The notes under the pieces are model-generated. The model made no database searches, had not been told where the DNA came from, and saw only the letters and a list, made by a program, of their open reading frames with translations. From contig NZ_FNGH01000010.1 in the NCBI RefSeq assembly GCF_900102875.1, positions 97,626-161,625 of the forward strand: a stretch of DNA of 64,000 bases, written 5' to 3'. Both the position numbers and the translations under genes were made by a program. Shown one piece after another: positions 1 to 8,076 of this stretch (position 1 is its first letter; each line of letters opens with the position of its first letter). The DNA comes from Franzmannia pantelleriensis (GTDB taxonomy: Bacteria; Pseudomonadota; Gammaproteobacteria; Pseudomonadales; Halomonadaceae).

Positions 1-410
1 AGGGTTTTTCCACATCCTGGAGGGCCAAACAAAATAGCTTTGCCTGACGGCTTCATACCGTAACTTTTAAGAACATCTGCACGCCTGTGTTCTTCCAGCA
101 ACTCTTCTATAGCTGCCAAGCTTTTATCTGGTAATACAATCTCTTCCAAGGGTCGTTGCGCTTGGCGTATATCCAGCAGAGGTAAACCACGCTCTTTGTC
201 AGTGGGAGGCTGTGGTAAAGCACTACGCCCGTTCCATTTTGCAGGCTTTAAATTATCGCCGTACAGAATTTTCTCAAGGTCGTTAGCTAACAGATGGTGC
301 TGCTTCTGCCGTTCATCCTGAATAATAGTTTCTGAAGCATGACGAAATGCAGCAGAGTCTCCACTGGCCCCGGCTCGAATCAACTGCCTTAACACTTTCC
401 CGTTCGCCAT
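1..410 (-). CDS. AAA+ ATPase, N-terminal part (C-terminus beyond window)
   Basis: The first 136 residues of an ATPase are visible, reading off the left edge. The start is the ATG at 410-408. A helical N-terminal region of about 110 residues, rich in charged and Gln residues, is followed by a Walker A loop (GPPGCGKT) at about residues 129-136, so the catalytic core lies outside the window. The layout of a short helical N-domain and then an AAA core resembles AAA ATPases that in many bacteria precede a subtilisin-like (S8) peptidase in presumed defence cassettes; that partner would lie to the left and cannot be seen. It lies 57 bp downstream of the ImmA/IrrE gene on the same strand and is probably co-transcribed with it. 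ATPase identity is secure; the role is inference. Confidence 0.8.
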   Translation of the reverse strand, partial: MANGKVLRQLIRAGASGDSAAFRHASETIIQDERQKQHHLLANDLEKILYGDNLKPAKWNGRSALPQPPTDKERGLPLLDIRQAQRPLEEIVLPDKSLAAIEELLEEHRRADVLKSYGMKPSGKAILFGPPGCGKT

Positions 411-467
411 TAGTTTTTCCTCGACCAGGCATTTCCTTTCACTGGCATTTTCAACATTATCACCGCG

Positions 468-1679
468 CTATTTCTGAAATGGCAGAACATCCGCTCGGGT
501 AGCTCGACCCGACCTCCCGGCATTGTGCTTGAGCTTGAGAGGCACAACGTTACCTCCAGCCTCAGGCTGCGCGCTCAGGTAACCCGGGCGCAGGTTGCAA
601 AGCATCTCAATAGTTTCGGGTGATAGCCCAATCTGATGCACCAGCTCAGCACGATCAAAAATGCCATTATCGACCAACAGGTGAGCACCACGCATCATCA
701 GCTTGGGCTGTTCAAACTCAAAAGCATCATCGCCTGGCTCGCCTTTCGTCCATTTGCGTGCCGAACGCCCTTTCCATAGCCTTAATTCCAGCTGGTCAGA
801 AAGAAGCGATAAATCACGGCAGCGTACAATCATCGCTGCCACAGAGACTTTCCAGCGAGGCTTCAGTGAAAGCAGGTTATCAAGCGTTGGCCACACCACC
901 TCTTGGGAGAAGCTTTCAGGCGGCATCAAAAAGGCACTAGCAAAGCGGTGAGCCTGAGCTTCTAAAAGATCATACAGCTCGTTTTTCGTATATTGGGAAG
1001 CCGGTATTCTGGAGTGAAGAACGACATGTCCAAGCTCATGCGCTGCGTCAAAGCGGTTGCGAATCGCATTCGCTTTGTCTTCAGCGATAAGAACATACGG
1101 ACGATCATCCAGAATTGATACATGGGAAACACCGTCCATCTTGACGTGCCCCAGGGTTGCACGGGTGCAAATAATACCCGCATTCTCCATCACCTGGATG
1201 ACATTCGGGATAGGAGCCGTACCGAGCTTCCAAGTCTCGCGACACTCCCGCGCGATTTCCTCAATATCCTCATCGCTAATCAGCCGGCAATCGTCGGTAT
1301 CTAGTATTGGCACATTGACTTCAGGCCAGTCCATCGCATCTTGAAAGAAGTCAGAGATCTCTTGAAGCCAGGCCAAATATAGCTGAGACCTTTCGCGCGC
1401 CTGTTTGTAAGCAGCCGCTTGGTTACGAAAAAAGTAAGGGCGCTGTTTCTCTTCAACTGCAGTGGGCACTGGCCTCAAAAACCACATGCGAGAAACACTA
1501 AACACGCGACACAGGCGATCAAATGACTCAACCTCAGGCAGCTGAGCACCTTTCTCCCAAGCCGAAACGGTACTGGAAGAGCGACCAACCTGCTCTCCCA
1601 GCTCCGATAGGGTTAAATTGTGGACCGTACGCAACTGGCTCAACCGCTGGCCCTGGAAACCCTCAACCCCTGTTCTCAT
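468..1679 (-). CDS. XRE-type HTH protein with ImmA/IrrE metallopeptidase domain
   Basis: This is a 403-residue protein. Residues about 10-65 form an XRE helix-turn-helix (LSELGEQVGRSSSTVSAWEKG). Residues about 160-290 form the IrrE/ImmA peptidase domain, with the zinc motif HELGH at residues 214-218. The C-terminal 100 residues are uncharacterised. Members of this architecture bind DNA and cleave repressors or antitoxins, controlling mobile elements and stress genes. The ATG at 1679 is preferred over an upstream in-frame start because the protein then opens directly into the HTH and the ATG lies one base after the stop of the preceding gene. It sits between an unknown protein and an AAA ATPase on the same strand. 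The target is unknown; regulation of its own cassette is inferred. Confidence 0.85.
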   Translation of the reverse strand: MRTGVEGFQGQRLSQLRTVHNLTLSELGEQVGRSSSTVSAWEKGAQLPEVESFDRLCRVFSVSRMWFLRPVPTAVEEKQRPYFFRNQAAAYKQARERSQLYLAWLQEISDFFQDAMDWPEVNVPILDTDDCRLISDEDIEEIARECRETWKLGTAPIPNVIQVMENAGIICTRATLGHVKMDGVSHVSILDDRPYVLIAEDKANAIRNRFDAAHELGHVVLHSRIPASQYTKNELYDLLEAQAHRFASAFLMPPESFSQEVVWPTLDNLLSLKPRWKVSVAAMIVRCRDLSLLSDQLELRLWKGRSARKWTKGEPGDDAFEFEQPKLMMRGAHLLVDNGIFDRAELVHQIGLSPETIEMLCNLRPGYLSAQPEAGGNVVPLKLKHNAGRSGRATRADVLPFQK

Positions 1680-1680
1680 G

Positions 1681-2364
1681 TCACTCGCTTCCACCTTCTT
1701 CGCTTTGGTCCTCAGACTCGGCGTGGCGCATCCTCTCACGCAGGGTCGGGTAGGCAACATCAGGAAGCTCCCCTTCCTCATCATAGTACTGCCAGAGCTG
1801 ACCTACCTCTGCCCACAGGTGATAGCGTGCCCGATGGTCACTGTAAGGAACAGCGATCACATAGCCCAACGGGCTGCTATGATCCCCTTCAGTCCACTTA
1901 GCCGAATGTGGTAACAACAAGGCATGAAGCGAGTCATCGTTTGGACCGAAGGGTGGCACGAAAGGAGCAAAAAAATCAGGATGTTGCTGCTGCAACCGCT
2001 CGTTTTCCACACGAAGTTCGCGCCGAAACTTGGCCTCCCGGACTGGAGGAACCCTGTCTACCGTCACGATGCTGGTTGTGATCTGTAGAAAACCGGCACG
2101 TATAAGCGCGTAGTAACCGCCGGCTGGGCGTGTGGCTCGGTTGATCACCTCGAAGCCCTCCCCCCCTGGCAACCCCAGCAGCGCCTCCTGCACCATGTAG
2201 TGGTGGGATTGCGGACCAGGCCCTGCTAAAGGCACATTCTGATAGGTAGCTTTGAGGTGACGATCGCTCTTGTTGAACGCCGCCTCGATGCTCTCAAGCA
2301 CGCTCTGCAGGTGGTGGCGAGGCAGTTCCTGGCAGATGAAACGGCTGATTTCTTCTTGATTCAC
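1681..2364 (-). CDS. Hypothetical protein, first gene of the ImmA/AAA cassette
   Basis: This 227-residue protein belongs to no family I recognise. It begins at a GTG (2364-2362) preceded by a good ribosome-binding site (TGAGGA). It is soluble-looking, has no signal peptide or membrane segment, and ends in an acidic, low-complexity tail rich in Glu and Ser. An aromatic and His-rich stretch lies around residues 180-205. Its stop is one base from the start of the HTH-ImmA/IrrE gene, which suggests translational coupling and a shared function. It could be the substrate or partner of the peptidase, but nothing in the sequence proves that. Confidence 0.7.
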   Translation of the reverse strand: MNQEEISRFICQELPRHHLQSVLESIEAAFNKSDRHLKATYQNVPLAGPGPQSHHYMVQEALLGLPGGEGFEVINRATRPAGGYYALIRAGFLQITTSIVTVDRVPPVREAKFRRELRVENERLQQQHPDFFAPFVPPFGPNDDSLHALLLPHSAKWTEGDHSSPLGYVIAVPYSDHRARYHLWAEVGQLWQYYDEEGELPDVAYPTLRERMRHAESEDQSEEGGSE

Positions 2365-2550
2365 AACGGTTCCTCAGGTTGCAGGCAGCGATTTCTGCAA
2401 TACGGATTGTAGACGCATTTTTTCCTGTTATCCAGAACGTCTGCAGCTGAGAACGCCATACGAGGCCCCCCATGATTAGTAGCAGGCTAATAAGATTCCA
2501 CTCATCCTCGTGCTATTGCTGTCCATGCTGAGGACGTTCAGCCAACCTAT

Positions 2551-2621
2551 AGCATGCCACTCCGCTGCAGTTGGGGCTCCAACAGAAACAGTCAGACTAG
2601 GAGCGTTGGCGTGGCATGGCT
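2551..2621. repeat. Nested inverted repeat in a gene-free gap
   Basis: The gap 2365-2735 holds no credible gene. It contains outer arms AGCATGCCAC (2551-2560) and GTGGCATGGCT (2611-2621), which pair with one bulge. Inside lies a second hairpin GTTGG-GGCT-CCAAC (2570-2583). Such a nested fold could be the footprint of a small non-autonomous element or a structured transcript end. There is no T-tract to make it a standard terminator. Confidence 0.4.
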
Positions 2622-2735
2622 AGGCGCTGCCAGATACCAAACAAAGATCAGTTGCGCAGCGCTGAATTGCAAATGTAAAAATCTTTTCCAGATCGAATAT
2701 TACCAAAGCGATTGGTCGAGCCGGTCAATGTGAGT

Positions 2736-3335
2736 TCAGTCAGTCGATGGAACCTCGTTGAGCCAGTCCGTGACGCGATTAAGAGTCCGCCGCTCCTGAT
2801 CGGCCTCCATCGACAGCTCAGTTTTGAGTAGCCGGGCCCGAGGGGCGTGCTCAGCGATTACGGCGAGACTGTTGCCCAAGCCATAGCCCCCGTGGGTGAT
2901 GAAGGGAATCAGGGTCTTACCCGACAAGTCATGGCTGGAGAGGAAGGAGCGGATGATTGGCGGTGCGGTGCCTCCCCAAATCGGGAAGCCAAGGAATACG
3001 GTCGAGTAGTTTGCCATGTTGGAGACCCTGTCCTGAAGTGCCGGCTCGAAACCGCTGTCCCGTTCACGCCGCGCTTGTGCGACGGTTTGTTCGTAGTCCT
3101 CGGGATACGAGGTGGCGGGTTTGATTTCAAAAAGATCGGTGGTCCGAGCACGGTGAATCTGACCGGCAATCACACGGGTATTTCCAGTACGCGAAAAATA
3201 CGCCACCAGCGTTTCGCCGGCGCGACGTGGCGTTGTCTCCGATGTAGCCAGTACGGATGGCGCCCAGGCCACCAGCGGCAACAGCATGGAGGCCGACAGA
3301 ACAGCCCGACGAGAAGGTGATTTTGGTGAATTCAT
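2736..3335 (-). CDS. Exported flavodoxin-family protein with Tat-type signal
   Basis: This 199-residue flavodoxin-like protein starts with a twin-arginine type leader (SPSRRAVLSASM, then a hydrophobic run ending near ATS at about residue 32). The FMN phosphate loop follows (YFSRTGNTR, about residues 46-54), as does a flavodoxin core with FLGFPIWGG near residue 115 and THGGYGLG near residue 147. Flavodoxins of this group pass electrons or act as small quinone or nitro reductases. Export by Tat fits a protein that loads FMN in the cytoplasm. Its start overlaps the stop of the upstream hydrolase by four bases, so the two form an operon divergent from the LysR gene. The redox partner is not evident. 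Confidence 0.8.
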   Translation of the reverse strand: MNSPKSPSRRAVLSASMLLPLVAWAPSVLATSETTPRRAGETLVAYFSRTGNTRVIAGQIHRARTTDLFEIKPATSYPEDYEQTVAQARRERDSGFEPALQDRVSNMANYSTVFLGFPIWGGTAPPIIRSFLSSHDLSGKTLIPFITHGGYGLGNSLAVIAEHAPRARLLKTELSMEADQERRTLNRVTDWLNEVPSTD

Positions 3336-4324
3336 GACGCTATCTCGATTTCCTTTTTCCAGAATCTGATGGCTTGGCCGATCCAGCCCTGTGCACTGGT
3401 GCCTTGGCCTGTGCCGAATCCGTGACCCACGCCGGAATACTTGTGGTACTCGACCCGCGTTCCGATGCGCCGCAATGCGGCAATGCGCGTTTCCATCGCG
3501 GTAGGCGGCGAGATGCCATCGCCGTCACCCACGACCACGAACGTGGGCGGCTCCGATGTGGCGACTTCCGAGTGGCCAGTGTAGGCCATGATCACCACAG
3601 ACGGCTTGGGGTGGGATGGAGCGCCGAACCAGGCTGTGCCATGCGAGCCGATGGCTGCGGCCATCCTCGCTCCTGCGGAGCTGCCCCACAGCGAGTAGCC
3701 TGCCATGTCGACTTGTAAGACATCCGCGTTCTCGACGATGTAGGCAATCGCCGCCGCCAGATCCTCTGTCGCCATCCTGCCGCCTTGCCCCGTCCGATAC
3801 GTCAGCACGAAGGCATTGAGTCCCTGCTTGCTGATTTCCTCGGCATAGGGAAAGCCTTCATGCACCGACGCCACGTAGGTGAACCCGCCCCCCGGTGCAA
3901 TGACAGCGAAAGGGGCGCCGGGCTTGCCTCGGAAAAAAAACAGCCCCGTGTTCTTCAGCGCCGGCTGCGCCTGCAGCTGCGCATCCGTGTAAAATTCATA
4001 AAATACGGTACGGTCGGCGCTCACATCGTGCACCATGCGGTTGAGCGCGGCGATCACGACTGCCGGTGCCACTTGGCTGTGGTAGGGCAGGAGCTGGCCA
4101 ATCTCCTTGAGCGGCAACGCCAAGTCGTAGTTTTGTCCATCCCATGGCAGCATCCGATGGCTGAAGTCTCGGAAGGCCGGATGATTCAGTAGATCATTGC
4201 AACGATCCTCTGAATGAAGACAGGGATACTGGATGCTGACCGCCGGGAGCGTCTGTGCCGTTGTTTTGCTTGCCGACACAGGGGTTCGTTTACTCTGCTC
4301 GTCGCAGGGTGATGTCGAAAGCAT
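3332..4324 (-). CDS. Alpha/beta hydrolase (acetyl-esterase/BD-FAE-like)
   Basis: This is a 330-residue serine hydrolase. The oxyanion region is seen as FAVIAPGGGFTY and the nucleophile elbow as GSSAG, with the catalytic His in GVGHGFG near the C-terminus. The family hydrolyses short acyl esters such as acetylated sugars or small xenobiotic esters. The start at 4324 is chosen for the ribosome-binding sequence GAGGT eight bases upstream; a longer open frame to 4489 lacks such support. No clear signal peptide follows this start, unlike most neighbouring enzymes. The gene overlaps the flavodoxin gene by four bases and faces the divergent LysR gene, which probably controls it. Confidence 0.8.
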   Translation of the reverse strand: MLSTSPCDEQSKRTPVSASKTTAQTLPAVSIQYPCLHSEDRCNDLLNHPAFRDFSHRMLPWDGQNYDLALPLKEIGQLLPYHSQVAPAVVIAALNRMVHDVSADRTVFYEFYTDAQLQAQPALKNTGLFFFRGKPGAPFAVIAPGGGFTYVASVHEGFPYAEEISKQGLNAFVLTYRTGQGGRMATEDLAAAIAYIVENADVLQVDMAGYSLWGSSAGARMAAAIGSHGTAWFGAPSHPKPSVVIMAYTGHSEVATSEPPTFVVVGDGDGISPPTAMETRIAALRRIGTRVEYHKYSGVGHGFGTGQGTSAQGWIGQAIRFWKKEIEIAS

Positions 4325-4545
4325 CGCTAGTACCTCACCTGTCAACTTTCGCACATGGGTGAGCCAACTCGTCTTCGTCAGTGCGCTAGCTTCAAAACCG
4401 CGGCGACACGAAGCCGAAATAAGATTGCTTGTGGGAACATTGGCTGATGTGATGCTCTCGCCAGCATGCAACAAGCAATGTAGCGACAAGGCACTTCATT
4501 GATAAGATAGGGTAATCGACATACGGACTTGAGCTGGATTCAAAA

Positions 4546-5439
4546 ATGGCTAGAGACGGTTACAGTGACTTGCTCGCTTTCATCCACGTGGCTCGCGAGG
4601 GCAGCTTCACTCGCGCCGCTGCGCAGCTGGGCGTGTCGCCATCCGCGCTCAGCCATGCCGTTCGAGCATTGGAGTCGCGCATGGATGTACGCCTGCTGAC
4701 CCGCACCACGCGCAGCGTGTCCACCACGGAAGCGGGTGTGTATTTATTTGAGCAAGTTGCGCCTCGCTTCGAAGAGATCGACGCTGAGTTGGTGGCCGTG
4801 GCCCAACAGCGCAAGAAGCCCGCCGGCACGGTGCGCATCAGCACCGCTGAACATGCGGCCAATACCATCCTTTGGCCCAAACTGTCTAAGATACTGCCCG
4901 AATACCCCGACATCACGGTGGAAGTCACTGTGGACTACAACCGCTCGGACATCGTTGCCGAGCGATACGATGCTGGCGTGCGCTTGGGCGACGAACTGGC
5001 CAAGGACATGATCGCGGTGCGCATTAGCCCAGACATGCGCATCGCCGTGGTTGGTTCCCCCGCTTACTTTGCTGACAGGGCAAAGCCCAAAATTCCCAAT
5101 GACCTAGCGGAACACAACTGCATCAACCTGCGTCTGCCCACCCACGGTGGTCTGCTGCCATGGGATTTTCAGAAGGGAAAGCGCGAACTCAAGGTACACG
5201 TGACCGGACAGTGGATTTACAACAGTGTTTCTCCTATCGTGCGGGCCGCGCTCGAGGGGCAAGGCTTGGCTTTCGTGCCGGACGATGCAGTAACAGAGCA
5301 CATTGCCGAAGGCCGGCTGATCCGCGTACTGGACGACTGGTGCCAGCCCTACACAGGCTATCACCTCTATTACCCCAGCCGGCGGCAATCCTCCGGCGCG
5401 CTGGCGGTCATCGTCGAGGCGCTACGCCATCAGGATTGA
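4546..5439 (+). CDS. LysR-family transcriptional regulator
   Basis: This 297-residue protein has the full LysR architecture. An N-terminal winged HTH (FTRAAAQLGVSPSALSHAVR, about residues 21-40) is joined by a linker helix to a periplasmic-binding-protein-like effector domain from about residue 90 to the end. It resembles the AaeR/DsdC-like members found beside oxidoreductases and hydrolases. It is divergent from the hydrolase-flavodoxin pair with about 220 bp between starts, the usual place for LysR operators, and lies just upstream of the cupin-to-MBL cluster on its own strand. It is therefore the likely regulator of one or both units. The effector is unknown; a substrate of the neighbouring enzymes is the natural guess. 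Confidence 0.9.
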   Translation: MARDGYSDLLAFIHVAREGSFTRAAAQLGVSPSALSHAVRALESRMDVRLLTRTTRSVSTTEAGVYLFEQVAPRFEEIDAELVAVAQQRKKPAGTVRISTAEHAANTILWPKLSKILPEYPDITVEVTVDYNRSDIVAERYDAGVRLGDELAKDMIAVRISPDMRIAVVGSPAYFADRAKPKIPNDLAEHNCINLRLPTHGGLLPWDFQKGKRELKVHVTGQWIYNSVSPIVRAALEGQGLAFVPDDAVTEHIAEGRLIRVLDDWCQPYTGYHLYYPSRRQSSGALAVIVEALRHQD

Positions 5440-5663
5440 CTCACTCGGTCGCCAACCCTTCCCCGTTAAGCTTCGTGAAAAGCAGGAGACGCACGGAGTC
5501 GGCGCATTGATGAACTCAGCTCAAAAGCGCTTGCATGATTATGGGCTTACTCTGAATACACCTCTTCTATAGGCTCTTCTCTGGTCACTAATCGGCCGAG
5601 CACGTTCACGCGTTCATATGGGCACGAACGATGTTCTGCGTCATGACAGAGAAGGAGTCTCCA

Positions 5664-6155
5664 GTGAAAACTCACCTGATCGCAGCCAGCATATCGCTGC
5701 TTCTCATGGGCGCCGCCTCTGCGCAAGCACAAGGTATCCAGGTCACTCCAGCGGGCTCGGCGCCGTCCAGCATTGCTCCCGCCGAAAATTTCTCCGGCCA
5801 TGCCGTAGTAAATAGAATGGTTGCCGGCGACAGCGCCCAATATGGCAGCGTAGGCAAGGTCGATTTCGCACCCGGTGCGCGGAGCGCCTGGCATACGCAT
5901 CCGGCCGGACAGCTGCTAATCGTGACCGATGGCAAAGGCTGGGTGCAGGAAGAAGGTCAGCCGAGGCATGAGATCCGAGCCGGTGATGTGGTCTGGATCG
6001 AACCCAACGTCAATCACTGGCATGGCGCTACGGATACCACAAGCATGGGGCATATCTCCGTGGCTTACATGCAAGACAGCAGGGCTGTTGACTGGTTGGA
6101 ACGGGTCAGCGACGAAGAATACCAAGAGCCGGACCAGGCTACGGAAAATCCGTAA
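5664..6155 (+). CDS. Exported cupin-domain protein
   Basis: This 163-residue protein has a Sec signal peptide (MKTHLIAASISLLLMGAASA) and then one cupin domain. The first metal-binding motif is WHTHPAGQ with a Glu in the following strand, and the second is EPNVNHWHGA, so a mononuclear metal site is probable. The closest well-known relatives are cupin hydroxynitrile lyases and small cupins found beside carboxymuconolactone-decarboxylase genes. The start is the GTG at 5664, preceded by GAAGGAG; upstream ATGs lack both a binding site and a proper leader. The next gene begins 11 bp downstream, so the pair is co-translated. The reaction is unknown. Confidence 0.8.
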   Translation: MKTHLIAASISLLLMGAASAQAQGIQVTPAGSAPSSIAPAENFSGHAVVNRMVAGDSAQYGSVGKVDFAPGARSAWHTHPAGQLLIVTDGKGWVQEEGQPRHEIRAGDVVWIEPNVNHWHGATDTTSMGHISVAYMQDSRAVDWLERVSDEEYQEPDQATENP

Positions 6156-6166
6156 AGGGAGAAAAC

Positions 6167-6928
6167 ATGAAAACCACATTGATTGCACTGATCGCATCCG
6201 CCGTTCTCTGGGTGCCACTGAGCCAGGCTACCGAACCTTCATCTTCGACCCAGGCCTCCCGGGACGCTATGCATACTGACGCAGCCTCCGAAACGTTGAG
6301 CGAGCGGCAGCAGGCCATTCCCGTGATTACGGCGCTTGCCGCGAGCGGCGATATCGAGCGCCTCGAAACGGCCCTGAACCAGGGACTGGATGATGGCCTA
6401 AGCGTGAGTGACGCGCGCGAACTGCTGGTGCACCTCTACGCCTATGCCGGCTTCCCGCGCAGTCTCAATGCACTGAATGCACTGCTTCGCGTCGTTGAGG
6501 ATCGCCAACAGCAAGGCATAGAAGACGATCCGGGAAGAGAGCCCAGCGGTGAGATTCCGCAGGGCGAAGATCTGCGAGCTGCTGGGACGGCCAATCAGAC
6601 CAAACTGGCTGGCCGGACGGTAGAGGGCCCCGTGTACGAATTTGCTCCAATCATCAACGAGTTCCTGCAAACCCACCTGTTCGGCGCCCTCTTCGAGCGA
6701 GACAACCTCGATTGGCAGAGTCGTCAGCTGGGAACTGTGGGTGTTCTGTCTGCATTGCCTGGAGCCGAGGCACAATTGCGTTCGCATATGGGAGTCAGCA
6801 TGCGGGTTGGTCTGACGGATGAACAGTTGCGTCAGCTCACCGAGGTGCTTGCAGAACGCTTCGATGAAGATGCCGCTAGCCGTGCCAGTGAGGCACTGAA
6901 TCAGGCACTCGCGGAGTCTGGAGGCTGA
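6167..6928 (+). CDS. Exported carboxymuconolactone-decarboxylase/AhpD-like protein
   Basis: This 253-residue protein starts with a Sec signal (MKTTLIALIASAVLWVPLSQA) and holds two helical CMD-type repeats, about residues 50-110 and 150-240. The typical YAYAGFPRSLNALNAL stretch is in the first and GVLSALPGAEAQLRSHM in the second. No CxxC pair is present, so it is not a peroxidase-type AhpD; a decarboxylase, isomerase or binding role is more likely. A good ribosome-binding site (GGGAGA) precedes the ATG. It follows the exported cupin by 11 bp and precedes a lipoprotein hydrolase by 2 bp, a tight operon. Export of this normally cytoplasmic fold is unusual. Confidence 0.8.
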   Translation: MKTTLIALIASAVLWVPLSQATEPSSSTQASRDAMHTDAASETLSERQQAIPVITALAASGDIERLETALNQGLDDGLSVSDARELLVHLYAYAGFPRSLNALNALLRVVEDRQQQGIEDDPGREPSGEIPQGEDLRAAGTANQTKLAGRTVEGPVYEFAPIINEFLQTHLFGALFERDNLDWQSRQLGTVGVLSALPGAEAQLRSHMGVSMRVGLTDEQLRQLTEVLAERFDEDAASRASEALNQALAESGG

Positions 6929-6930
6929 AC

Positions 6931-8007
6931 ATGCATATTACCAAGGCTCTGCTGACCCTAACGGCACTGACCTCGCTCTCCGCCTGCACAACCCTCCCCG
7001 AGGGCTCAAGCTCCAACGACCTGCTCGTGATTCAGGAGCAAGGTAGCTTCGCCGCAGGCGGGGAACTGGTGAGTACTCCCGGCACTTACGACAACAACAA
7101 CCCGACGGCTGCGGGGCAGACCTTCCATGGCGATCATCTTTACGCCTTCTATCAAGTCCCGCAGGACTCCAAACCGCTACCTATCATCATGCTGCATGGC
7201 GCTTTTCAATCAGGGCGCAGTTGGGAAACCACCTCAGATGGCCGTGAAGGGTTTCAAACCCTTTTCCTGCGCCGGGGCTTTCCAGTCTATCTCGTCGATC
7301 AGCCACGTCGAGGTCGAGCGGGCAATAGCACTGTCGCGGAGACAATCGAACCGACACCTCTGGATCAGCTCTTCTTCGATCAATTTCGGCTCGGCAAGTG
7401 GCCAGACTACTTCGAAAACGTCCAGTTCGACCGCACCCCCGAGACGCTGGAACAGTTCTTTCGCTCGGTCACGCCCAACACCGGGCCTTACGATGCCGAC
7501 GTAATCTCGGATGCCATGGCAGCGCTATTCGATAAGACGGGCCCTGGCATTTTGTTCTCGCACTCGCAGGCAGGTGGACCTGGCTGGCTGACCGCGATCA
7601 AGAGCCAGAACGTCGAGGCTATCGTCGCTTTTGAACCTGGTAGCGGGTTTATCTTCCCTGAGGGAGAAGTGCCGCCGGAGATGCCCAGTGCGGCCGGAGT
7701 ACTGGAGGCGGAAGCAGTGCCGTTAGTGGATTTCCAGCAACTCACCCGTATTCCGATCATCATCTACTACGGCGACAACTTTCCGATCGAACCCACTACT
7801 GAACGCGGACAGGACAACTGGCGGGTACGGCTGGCCATGGCCCGGCTTTGGGTGGATGCCATCAATCGCCATGGCGGTGACGCACAGCTGGTGCATTTGC
7901 CAGAGATCGGGATTCAGGGCAACACGCACTTTCCGATGTCCGACCTCAATAATGTCGAGATCGCCGACCAGGTTTCACAGTTTCTATCGGAGAAAAACCT
8001 GGACTGA
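6931..8007 (+). CDS. Lipoprotein alpha/beta hydrolase (copy 1)
   Basis: This is a 358-residue hydrolase with a lipoprotein leader (lipobox LSAC, Cys at about residue 19). The fold shows MLHGAFQSG near the oxyanion hole, SHSQAGG as the nucleophile elbow and a C-terminal His in GNTHFPMSD. It is a paralogue of the hydrolase at 10567-11661: both share the opening QGSFAAGGE/RGSFFVGGE, a long insertion before the elbow and the HSQ elbow. Its ATG lies two bases after the stop of the CMD gene with TGGAGG in front, so the genes are coupled. The substrate is unknown; an ester or lactone made or consumed by the neighbouring exported enzymes is plausible. Confidence 0.8.
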   Translation: MHITKALLTLTALTSLSACTTLPEGSSSNDLLVIQEQGSFAAGGELVSTPGTYDNNNPTAAGQTFHGDHLYAFYQVPQDSKPLPIIMLHGAFQSGRSWETTSDGREGFQTLFLRRGFPVYLVDQPRRGRAGNSTVAETIEPTPLDQLFFDQFRLGKWPDYFENVQFDRTPETLEQFFRSVTPNTGPYDADVISDAMAALFDKTGPGILFSHSQAGGPGWLTAIKSQNVEAIVAFEPGSGFIFPEGEVPPEMPSAAGVLEAEAVPLVDFQQLTRIPIIIYYGDNFPIEPTTERGQDNWRVRLAMARLWVDAINRHGGDAQLVHLPEIGIQGNTHFPMSDLNNVEIADQVSQFLSEKNLD

Positions 8008-8076
8008 CAGTTCCAGGCGCCCTCTCTCAAGACGCTATTACTTTATTCGTTTGTAAAGACGTATATGGAGAGCAAA

